A DNA stretch of 64,000 nt from Cinclus cinclus (taxonomy: Eukaryota > Chordata > Aves > Passeriformes > Cinclidae), in NCBI RefSeq assembly GCF_963662255.1, contig NC_085083.1:678957-742956 (forward strand), in the 5' to 3' direction. A program made the position numbers and the translations under genes. The notes beneath the pieces were generated by a model. That model saw only the letters and a list, made by a program, of their open reading frames with translations. It was not told the origin of the DNA and did not search any database. Each line of letters opens with the position of its first letter. Within the stretch, counting starts at the first letter, position 1. This document shows positions 28,758 through 39,300 of the stretch, piece by piece.

Positions 28758-31264
28758 TCACTTGTCCCTGGCCGCCACCCGGGCGTGGATCCGCGTGTGC
28801 CGGGCCAGCGAGGACTTGTTACTGAAGCTCTTGCCGCAGTGGCTGCAGGGGAAAGGCCGCTCTCCAGTGTGGGAGCGCTCGTGCACCGTCAGGTCCGCCA
28901 GGTACTTGAAGCTCTTGCCGCACGTCTGGCAGGGGTAGGGCCTCTCCTGGGTGTGGCTGCGCCGGTGCATGGTCAGGTTGGACTGCTGGCTGAAGCGCTT
29001 GCCGCAGGCCGGGCACGGGTACGGCCGCTCTCCTGTGTGCGAGCGCTGGTGCTTGTTGAGGTCCGAGGGGTTGGTGAAGCTCTTCCCGCAGGCGCTGCAG
29101 CCGTACGGCCGCTCGCCGGTGTGCAGCCGCCGGTGCGTGGTCAGCGTGGACAGGTGGCCGAAGCGTTTGCCGCAGGCGCCGCAGCCATACGGCTTCACCC
29201 CCGTGTGCGTCCGCTCGTGGGTCTTCAGGTGGGTCAGCCGGCCGAAGGTCTTCCCGCACTGACCGCAGGGGTACGGCCGCGCCGGCGCCTTCGCCGCGCT
29301 CGCGGCATCCGCCGTGGGCTTGGAGCCAGTGGGGTCCTGCTGGGTTTGGCGCCGGGAGGTTCCTCTCCGGACGCTCTGCGGGTGTTGGGCTTGGGGAAGG
29401 GGCAGCTCTGTGGCCACGGTGGGACCTGTGGGGATGATGGGAAAATCCTTGGGGTGGTTCCCAATGGGGAATGTCCAGCTCTGGCCTGAGGATCCGGCTG
29501 ACCTGCCGCTGACCCCCCAAATCCACCCATGGGGGGGGCAATCAGGATAAGGGTGAGTCTGGACCTCCAAGCAGGTGGGCTTTGACCCAAGGAGATGGTT
29601 TTGGAGCCCTAGGAGATGGTTTTGAACCCAAAATGGTTCTTGGCTGAAAGGAGATGGCTTTTTGACCCAACCGAGATGGTTTTGAGCCCAAGATAGTTTT
29701 TGACACAAGCAGATGATTTTGGTGCAAGGAGATGGTTTTTGACCCAGGAAAATTGTTTTGGAGCCCCAAATGGTTTTTGATCCCAAGAAAATGGTTTGGA
29801 ACCCAAAGAGATGTTTTGGAACCCTAACAAGATGGTTTTTGAGCCTAAAGAGATGTTTTTCCACCCAAGGAGATGGTTTTGACCCAGTGAGATGGTTTTG
29901 ACCCCAAAAAGTTGATTTTGTTCCAAGGAGATTGTTTTATGCCCAAAGGGATGGGTTTTGACCCCAGGATTTGGGGTTTGGCTCCATTGAGATAATTTTG
30001 ATCCCCAGGAGATGATTTTTGGGGCCACTGAGATGATTTCTGGATCCCACCACCTCCAAGCTCCCCCTGGCTCCAGCGATGTCACCCTCACACTGTTTCT
30101 GGGGTGGCTGAAGGTTTTCCTGCCCCCATCCCAATACCTCCTTCCCGTGGTTCCCCTTCCTCGGCTGCCATTGCCTTCTCCTTGCCCGGAGAAGTCTCCG
30201 ACCGGGGGGACTCCAAAGGGGGACTTGGCGGAACCCCCAAAGCTCCAGGGTCCTCCTCATCTGCGGGGGCCACATCCTCCACCTTCACCCGCACAGTCAC
30301 CTGGGGGACACAGGAATGGGGACACAGAGCTGCCGGGGGGATCTGGGGACCCCCGAAAGCTCTAAAAGGGTTTTGGGTGCTGGGGATCCCCAGAGGGAAT
30401 TTGGGTGCCCAGGAACCCCAAAAGATGCCATGGAGATTTTGGGGCCTAGGACCCCTAAAAAGCTGCAGGGGAGATTTGGGTGCTGGGGACCCCCAGAAGA
30501 CACTGAGGGGTTTTGGGTTCCCAGGAGCCCCAGAGCCGCAGAGGGGATTTTGGGGACCAGGACTCCCAAAAGCTTTTGAGGGAATTTGGGTGCTAGAAAT
30601 CCCCAAAGTCCCCAGAAGAGTTTTGGGTGCCCAGGACCCCCAAAAGCTGGCAAGAGGATTTAGGCACCCATGACTCCCTTTTGAGTCTCAACTTTGGGAG
30701 TTCTTGGGAATGAGCTCAGAATCCCACAGCAGGGGTTACATGGGGTGGGAGGAATGAAGTGCGGCCAATTATTCCTGATTTGGGGACCAGGACCCCCTCA
30801 GAACCCCCTTCCCTCCCCATATCCAGACCCGCTCCCACCTGCTGCTCCCAAATCCCGTCGGGATCTCCTCGCCCCATCTGGAAGCTCTCGGCCAAGGCCA
30901 CAGCCTGCGCACAGGACTCGGGGTGCCGGACCCACACCCAGCTCTGGATGTCCTCGGGCAGGATGCTCAGGAACTGCTCGAGCACCAGCAGCTCCATGAT
31001 CTGCTCCTTGCTGCGTTCCTCGGGCCGCAGCCACCGCCGCGACAGCTCCCGCAGCCTCCGCCACACGTCCCGGGGCCCCGCCGCCTCCTGGTAGCGGAAC
31101 TGCCGGAACCGCAGCCGCCGCAGCTCGGTACCGGCACCGCCGGAGCCTCCGCCGGGAACAGCGGGAAGGGCCGGGACGAGGCTCCGGGGAGTCCATCCCG
31201 CAGCGTCCCCTCCCCGCTCCGGGCTGCCCTCCGGGGGTCGCGGCCGGGGAGGGGGGGGCTCCAT
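28758..31264 (-). CDS. SCAN-domain zinc finger protein with six C2H2 fingers, complete, 3 exons
   Basis: Sequence-specific DNA-binding protein; SCAN mediates dimerisation. Minus-strand exons 31264-30839, 30300-30138 and 29425-28758 join in phase (0, then 1) to about 418 residues. Exon 1 starts [13 protein letters not shown] and contains SCAN with [40 protein letters not shown] and [10 protein letters not shown]. Exon 2 is an acidic linker beginning [12 protein letters not shown]. Exon 3 holds six contiguous fingers, CX2C-X12-HX3H, joined by TGVKPY, TGERPY, TGERPY, TQERPY and TGERPF linkers. It sits beyond the UBE2M/CHMP2A pair, where human MZF1 (SCAN plus 13 fingers) lies, in the orientation expected for MZF1. 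Orthology is plausible but unproven with only six fingers, so no symbol is given. Confidence 0.88.
29426..30137 (-). repeat. SCAN-ZNF intron 2, GAGATGGTTTTTGACCCAA repeat
   Basis: From about 29575 to 30030 the + strand shows ~30-40 bp units of GGAGATGGTTTTGA(G/C)CCCAA(A/G). The rest is ordinary intron ending at the exon 3 acceptor at 29426. Confidence 0.8.
30301..30838 (-). repeat. SCAN-ZNF intron 1, GGGTGCTGGGGACCCCCA(A) repeat
   Basis: + strand units GATTTTGGGTGC(T/C)(G/A)GGACCCC and CAAAAGCT run from about 30345 to 30670. Confidence 0.75.
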
Positions 31265-31950
31265 CCTGCCGGGATGTGTCGTGACCCCCACCCCCCGAAT
31301 ATCGCGATGTGGATCTGGGCGGGGGGGGGGGGAAAACAGGCGGGGGTTAAGGAAAGACGCCCCCCCCCCCCCCCTCCAACTCCATCCTGGGGGGCTCCCT
31401 GGTTTTACAACTGCCCCCTCGCCTTGAGGACCCCCAGGACCCTCCCCGACCTCACCTTGTCCCCCAAAAACCCCCAGACCTTTGTAAGGTTCCCCCCCCC
31501 CCCACCCGGAGCCCATCGCGAAACCCCCCTCCCAAAACCCCCAGACCTCTGTAATGTTTCCCCTCCCCCAAATCCATCGCAAACCCCGGAACTGGCGTCC
31601 CTACCCACGCCTCCCTCCCCAACCCTGGGTCCCGACCCCGCAGCCCCCTAACCTTGGGGGTCCCGGCCCCCCTCCCGGCCCTGAATCCCCTCCCAAGCCT
31701 GGGGGTCCCACAGCCCCCCCGGACCTGGGGTCCTGCCCCCGCTTAGACCCCCCCCCCCCCTCCCCACCATTTAAACCTGGGGTCTCGGGGCCCCCCCCGG
31801 CCCCTCCCATCCCTGAAGCCCCCCCAAGCCCTGGGTCCCGCAGCCCTCCCCAGACTCGGGGTCCTGCCCCCCCCAGCCCCGAGCCCTGGGGGTCCGCAGC
31901 CCCCTCCCCTCATTCAAACCTGGGGGTCCCTCCCGCACCCCCCCGAGCCG
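31265..31950 (-). other. SCAN-ZNF 5' flank, C-rich low complexity
   Basis: + strand C-runs with CCCCAGACCT and CCTGGGGTC words; probably 5' UTR/intron of the SCAN-ZNF gene. No gene supported. Confidence 0.5.
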
Positions 31951-32400
31951 GGGCCGGCCCCCCGCCCGCCGCTCGCAGACACAAAGGACCGGAGCGGCCT
32001 GGCCCGACCCCGCCCCTGAGGGGTCCCGGGGGGTCCCGGGGGATCCCGAGGCCCCCAAATTTCTCCCCCCTCCCCAAATTCCCCCCCCCAAGCCCCGCCG
32101 TACGTCGGGAAGGCGGCGAAGCTCCGCCCCTCATTGGGCGAGCGCGCTGTCCATTACTGGGAGGCCACGCCCACAGAGCGGGCTGGTGGGCAGGAACATG
32201 GCGCTCAGATTGACAGCAAGGGCAGCCAATGGGAGGGCGAGATACCCGAAGAGGCGGGAGGGAGAGTTCCCCGCGTTTGTTGGCCGTGGGGAGCGATTGA
32301 CAGCACGGGCAACCAATGAAAATGCGGGCTGCGTTAGGAGGCGGGGCCTGTGGGGCTGCGCCCCTCGGAGCGCAGTGGGCGGGGGAGGCTCGGGGGGTGT
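31950..32400 (-). promoter_or_regulatory. CpG-rich promoter with duplicated CCAAT-box block
   Basis: CpG-rich, with several CCAAT-type boxes: CATTGGGC near 32132, AGCCAATGGG near 32224 and AACCAATGAA near 32310. The segments GATTGACAGCAAGGGCAGCC (about 32208) and GATTGACAGCACGGGCAACC (about 32295) are an ~87-bp tandem duplication that doubles the CCAAT box. Most likely the promoter of the SCAN-ZNF gene on the minus strand; orientation is inferred. Confidence 0.55.
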
Positions 32401-32539
32401 CCCCAAAGCGGGGGGGGGGGGGGGGGGAGACACAAAGGGACCCCTCAAAGAGCCCTGGGGACACAGAGAGGGACCCCCGAACACCCCGGGGGCTTCTGAA
32501 AGCACAAGGAGGGGAATTGCCGGATAACCGGCAAAGCGC

Positions 32540-32862
32540 GAGGTTTTTATCCGAGGAAAGTCGGTGAAAACGGGGGGTTTTATGATGTCAAAGCCGCCAG
32601 AGAGTGGGGCTTTTCTTCAGGGAAAAGCCGGTAAAAAGAGGGGCATTTATCCAGGGAAACCCAGTAAAAAGTGGTGGTTTTACCCAAGGAAAACCAGTCC
32701 CAATGGATCTGAGGGGAAAAAAACCCACTGTACATTCCGCAGACCAGGAAGAAAAAAGGCCAAATTAACTCCGATTTTGGACAAAATTCCCTCTTTTAAC
32801 TCCTTTTCCTGCACAAATTCTGCTGCCCGAAGTTAAAAAGAAAAGTTCTCAAAATGGCGATT
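32540..32862 (+). other. A-rich ~45-bp diverged repeats, intergenic
   Basis: Units like AAAACCGGTAAAAAGAGGGG and GGAAAACCAGT (32560-32700). No gene seen. Confidence 0.4.
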
Positions 32863-32867
32863 TTATT
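32862..32867 (-). promoter_or_regulatory. Probable poly(A) signal of the butyrophilin-like gene
   Basis: TTTATT on the + strand is AATAAA on the minus strand, about 510 bases beyond the stop codon of the butyrophilin-like gene. Confidence 0.5.
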
Positions 32868-32935
32868 TTTTTTTTTCCTTAAAAGCAACTTTAATTCACT
32901 TCTTCACACAAAAAGTCCAGGAGATTTTGACCAAC

Positions 32936-33008
32936 CCTTTCCCTTTCCCTTTCCCTTTCCCTTTCCCTTTCCCTTTCCCTTTCCCTTTCCCTTTCCCTTT
33001 CCCTTTCC
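32936..33008. repeat. (CCCTTT)n microsatellite
   Basis: About a dozen perfect CCCTTT hexamers, then a degenerate pyrimidine tail to about 33180, in the presumed 3' UTR of the butyrophilin-like gene. Confidence 0.95.
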
Positions 33009-33372
33009 CCCTTTCCCCCTTTCCCTTTTCCCTTCCTTTCCCTCTTTTTTCCCTTTCTTCTTTCCTTCTGCCTTTTCCCCCTTTCCCCTTCTTTTTCTGC
33101 CACCCCTTTTCCCTTTTCATCTTCCCTTTCCCACCTTTTTTTCTCATGTTTTCTCCTTTTTTCCCCTTAACTTTTTTATTTTAACTTTTCCCTTTTACTT
33201 TGCCTTTTCCTCCCTCTCTCCTTCATTTTTTTTCCCACCTCCCCCATTGTGTTTTGCTTATCCCCACCCTTCTAACCCCCACAAGCTGACAGCTTCACTC
33301 CCATTTCATATTTCCCTCCCGACACCCAAAATTTCCCTCTTCCCACGCAGCCTTCCCCCGATCTCTGGGGAT

Positions 33373-36300
33373 TTAAAGCGGCACCGGGACGGGGACCGGG
33401 CGGACCCGGAGCATCCCCTCTTCCCCTTTGGATACAAACGGGAAAAACTTTGCTGTGGGATCCTCCCCGACCCCCAGCGGGATCCCGGCCACCAAATCCT
33501 TCTGCTCCACGTCATAAAATTCCAGCTGCCCTTTTTCCAGGTCCAGGAACACCCCGAGCGCGGAGAGGTCCCGGGGCTGCTTCCCGAGCGCCCGGCCGCC
33601 GCTGGAGAAGAGTTGTCCTTGGGATGCGCGCAGAGCCCAAAACTCATCCCGGGAATCCCGGGGCCCGGGAGGGCTCGGTCCGGCCCGCAGAACCCCCAGG
33701 GCCCAGCACCGCTCCCGGCCCAGTTCCACCTCCCAGTAGCGCTTCCCGGCTCCCAGCGCGTCCCGCGCCACCAGCACCGGCACCGGGAGCGGATCCTGCG
33801 CGTCCCCGAGATCCAGGGGCCGCGCCTCGGGATCCAGCGCCACGGGAACTGTGGGGAGTGTGAAGGATCCTGTGAGAGACTGGAACACTCCCGGGGACTG
33901 AGGGGCTGCAGAATCCCCGAATCCCCAAAAAATCACAGAAACCCCGAGTCCCGGAATCCTGGAAACACCGAATTCCCAAATTCCAGAGTTCATGAATCCC
34001 CAAATCACAGAAACCCCAAATGCCAGAATCTCTAAATTCAGAAATCCCTGAATCCCCAAATCCCCCCAAAACAGAAACCCCAAATGCCAGAATCCCCAAA
34101 TCCAGAAATCCACAAATCCCAGAAACCCTGAATTCCTAAATCTACAAAATCACAGAATCCCCAAATTCCAGAACCCCTGAATCCCCAAATTCCTAAATTA
34201 CAGAAACCCCAAATCCCGGAATCCCAGAATCCAAAAAATTCACAAATCATTTAATAATTGAATCAGTGAATTCCCCAAATCACAGAAATCCTGAATCCCC
34301 AAATCCCAGAAACCCTGAATCCTGGAATCCTGGAAACCCAGAATGCCCAAATCCTCAAGTCACAGATACTCCAAATCCCAGAAACCCAAAATCCCTAAAT
34401 CCCTAAACCACAGAAATCCCCAATCCTGGGATCCCAGAATCCCAAGATCCACAAATCCCTGAAACCCAGAATCTACAAATCCCAGAATCCTTGGTTCCCA
34501 AAATCCCCAAATCGCAGAAACCCCGAATCCAGGAAACCCAGAGCCCCAAGATCCACAAATCCCATAATACCTGAATTCCTGAATCCACAGATCACAGAAA
34601 CTCTGAATCCTGGAATCCCGGAATCCTAAGGTCCACAAATCCCGGAATCCCTGATCCCCAAAATCCCCAAATCACAGAAACCCCAAATCCCAGAATCCAC
34701 GAATTCTGGAATCCCTGAATCCCCAAATCCCAGAAACCCCAAACCCTGGAATCTCAGAATCCCAAGATCCAGAAATCCTGGAATCTCTGAACTCCAAAAT
34801 CCCCAAATCCCAGAAACCCTGAATCCCGGAATCCCCAAACCACCAAATCCCAAAATTCTGGGAATTCAAACATTCTACAGAATATGGGATGTGGTCACTG
34901 GGGAACTGAGGGGCCACCAAACCCCTGAATCCCCGAATCCTGGAATCCCCAAATCCCTGAATTTCCAAATCCCACAATCCCAGAGCCCCAGCTCACCCGC
35001 GTGGCTCCGCGCTTCCCAGAAATCTACAGAAGAAGAAGAAGAAAGAAGAAGAAGAAAGAAGAAGAAGAAGAAAGAAGAAGAAGAAGAAAGAAGAAGAAAG
35101 AAGAAGAAAGAAGAAGGAAGAAGAAGAAGAAGAAGAAGAAGAAGAAGAAGAAGAAGAAGAAGAAGAAGAAGGGAATTCTGGTTTTTATAGAGGAATTCCA
35201 CACTTTCCCCGAGAATTCCGATATAATCCCCCCCCCCAAACCCAAGGAATTTGGGTATTCCCAAATTTGGGTTTTCCGCGCTTACCCAGCTCAGCTTTCA
35301 GCTGACCTGAAAGGAAAAGATATTCCTGTCAGTTTTGGTGGGTTTTCCCAATTTCCCGCCCAGATTTTTCCCATCAGAACAACCCCCGAGTGTGGAATAA
35401 GAGGAAATTCCTCTCCCTGGATTAATTAGCTGCAAATTCCAGGGATAACGTGGATAATAACCAGAATTCCCGTTTTGTTTTTAATAAATTTTGGGGGTAA
35501 ATGTGAATTTATGGAATTTGCATTTTCTTACTGAAGTGTTTCTTGAATTCGATTTTTGCTGGAAAGGAAAAACAGGGAATTAGTGATGGGAAAACTCCCT
35601 GTAAAAATGAAAATATCACCGGGAAAGGCATGGGGGAAAAAGAGAAAAAAGAGGGGTAAAAAGGGGGGAAAAAAGAGGGATAAAAAAGGGAAAAAATGTT
35701 AAGGAAATGGGATTTACCTGCTCGTTTCTTGGCTTTTTCTTCGTCTGGGAATTCCGGACATGGAATCAAAGGAATGACAGGGAGAAATATTAATTTAATA
35801 ATATATAATAATGTTTTTTAAATAATGCTCGTTAATATTTGTTATTGATGCTGTGTGTAGGTTCCTGTCCAAAGGGAAGGGGAAATATGGGGAAAAATGG
35901 GGACAAGGGGAAAAAAAAGGGGGAAGGGAAAAAGGGGGAAAGGGGAAAAAGGGAGAAAAGGGGGAAAAGAGGGGAAAAGGAGGAAAATAGGGGAAAAGGG
36001 GGAAAGGGGCAAAAAACGAAAAAGGGGAAAAAGAGAAAAAAAAGGGGAAAAGGGAAAAAAGGGGGAAAAAGGGGAAGACTCACCCAGCACCGACTTAATT
36101 TTCTTTTTCTCTGGAAGAGAAAACGAGGAATTTTGGCCCCCAAAAATCCCAATTCAGGAACCTCGATCACATGGAAAATTAATTTTAAAATTTTTAATTT
36201 TTTTAAAATTAATTACTTGAAACAGATTATTCAATCCATGGAAGTATCAAAATCTTTGATCTTCATTTAGGTTAACAGATGAGATTTATCAAATTCAATA

Positions 36301-39300
36301 ATTAATATATTTTGAAAATATTTTTCATAGTTTTTGCATTTTAAGGGTTTTTTGAATTTTGACTAGAGCGAAAAGACATCTGCAAAAAAAAACCAAAAAC
36401 AAAACAACCAAAAAAACCCCCCAAAAAACCCACCCCAGACATAGATTTTTTCACTTTTAAATGATAAGAAAATAGAAAATAGAGCAAAATTATAAATGGA
36501 AAATATTGTTAATTTAATTTTTTTTGGTCAATTCGGGCATTTTTAAATTACAAGTTTTGAGTAAAAAAAATTAAAAAGTAAATTAAAAAATATTAAAGAA
36601 TTTAGCAACTTGATCAAAACCATAAGTGTAAGAAAAATCAGTACATTTTAGAGTTTTTAATTTGTGATTTCTTAAATGTTAAAAAATTCATAATTACAAA
36701 AAAAGTAATTTCAAACTCAGAGGATTTTTACCTTCCTCCATTTCCAGCTTTGCCTTTTCTGGAAAACAGAGAAACTTTTTAATTATATAATTCTGTAAGA
36801 TTTTTAAACAAATGTTTTACAACTATTTATATTAGATTTATTTTGTAGTTATATTTACATTTATATTTATAAATGTCAAAATTATTTTGTATTTATGTTC
36901 AATTATAGCTAATATTTACTATTTAATATTAGTGCCTTAATTTACACACTCAATCGATGTCTCATTAACGATTGAATTATATTTAATGTCCTTAATTATC
37001 TTTAATTTGAATTATTTTGGAAATTAATATATCAAATATTTTCAAGACCTTATAATATTTTGTATCTCTATATATTTATATTTTAATAATATTTAATAAA
37101 ACCTGGTATTTGTTATTTTATATTTAATATTTTCAAGATTTTGTAGTATCTTCTATTTCTCTATCTGAGTAATATTTAATAAAATATCATGTTTGTTATT
37201 TTCTACTTAATACTTTTTGTTAACACATGTAATGTTTTATATTTAATATTTCATCTTTTGAAATCCAATTTTAAATTGTCCATAATTTCTTAATTTTATT
37301 TCATAAATTCATGATTTTTATTTTACGTTGGTATAATAATAATCTAAAATACATAATTAAAGTAAAAAATTAACCACATAATTAAAGCCAAAATAATAAT
37401 GAATAATTAATTCCCTCACCTGCACTCATGGTTCTCTTGTGGCTCCCTGGGTGAAAGAAAACGGGGGGAAGAAAAGAAAAAAAAAATCCATTTTTCCCCC
37501 CCCGTGTTTTCGATGGGAAATTCGGCTCCTTTTCCCGGATTTGGTCATTTTTCCCCAGATTCCTTTGGGGTTTGGGATTTTTCGGGCGGGATTTGGGATT
37601 TTTCCGTGGAACTCACGCTGGAGCAGGCAGGAAATGACGGAAATCAGGGCCAAGTTCAGGAACAAAACTGCCAGGAAAATCTGCATCCACCGGGAGATGG
37701 AGGGGAGGAAAGTGTCTGGGAAAAAGAGGGAAAATCTATTAATTAATTAACTAGTTAATTTAATTAATCTGTTAACTACGTACAAATTAAATATTATGTT
37801 AATTACTTACTGCTCTATTAATTTAAGGCCTAAATGTAATTTTAAATTCTATCGTTTAAGGCTTAAAAGTTCAAATGATTTTTCATTACTTTCTTAAGTA
37901 TTTAAGGCGATTGTTTGTCATTAATTATTAATTATTAAATACGAAATTAATGATTTAATTGTAAAGTATTCTAATAATGATTGAAGGCATAAATATTAAA
38001 ATAATTATTCATTATTAGTTATTTAAGGCTTTAATTTCCCATTGATTATTAAATATGCGGTTTACGATTTAAGTATGAAATATTATATTAAGGATTAAAT
38101 ATTCTCTTAGTTATTTAAGGTTTGAATTTCCCATTAACAATTAAATATTCTAATGAAGATTTAATAAGGAAATATTCCATTAAGGATTTAAGGAATAGTG
38201 CTTCATTAAAGACTAAATACTAATTATTTAAAGATTCAATTATCCATTAGTTATTACACATTCTATTAATGATTTATGTAATAAATATTCCATTAAGGTC
38301 TCAATATTTGGTTAATGATTTAAGGATTAAATATTTGATTAAGGATTAAATATTGTATTAATTAATAAACATTCAATTAATTATTAAACATTTTCTTAAT
38401 TAGTTTCAAAATCGCATCAATTAAATAGTCATTAATGAACTCATTAGTTAATGTTTTAAATTTCCATAAATTAATACATGTATAAAATTATTTCATTTTT
38501 AAGTTTCTTATGAAGGCTCAAATATTCAATTAAGTATTAAATATTCCATTCGTGATTTAATGATTGGCTATTCCATTTATGATTAAATATTTTGTTAATG
38601 AATGTTATTGATTAACAATAAATTAGATTGATAATAAATAATATTAATTTAATTTAATAAATTAAATTGATTAGGCATTCTATTAATGATTAGGTGGTAG
38701 AGTAGGAGACAAAACACAAGTGGAGGTGGGAAGTGGGGAAGTTTTATTTTACTGCTAATTAAATCAATAAATCCTGCTAATAAATAAAATGTAAGAATAA
38801 ATTATGGAGGTAGAAATAGATACAAAATTAAAAAGTAAAAGTAAAAAAAAATCTAGAAAATAAAATAGAAATATAAAAAAAGTAAATTAAAATTAAATTT
38901 AAGGCTTCAACAAGAGCTGTTCATTTGCAAAGACAAATAGAATAAAATAAACTAATTAATAAATAATAATTAATAAAATTAAAGACTTCCAACCCTTTGC
39001 ATCCAACTGGAGCTGCCAATGAGCAAAAACCAAATTCAATCAATCGGTCAATGATAATCAATAAAATTAAAGACATTGATGGGAGCTTCTTATTAGGATA
39101 ACAAAAATAGAATAAAATAAAATATTTTTTTAATTAAATTAAACTAAATTTAATTAAATTTAATTTAAAAATCAATAAGCTGTTATCAGAAAAAGACTAT
39201 CGTGAGAGGTGTTAATTAGCAAGAATAGAATAAAATAAAATAAAAATAATGACATAATATAAAAAATAATAAAAATAATAAAATAAAAATAATAAAATAA

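Noticed and set aside
28785..29489. 234-codon plus-strand frame opposite the zinc fingers
   Set aside because: Antisense shadow of the six-finger exon; the minus frame has perfect C2H2 spacing.
32936..33008. Possible interstitial telomere
   Set aside because: The hexamer is CCCTTT/AAAGGG, not CCCTAA/TTAGGG.
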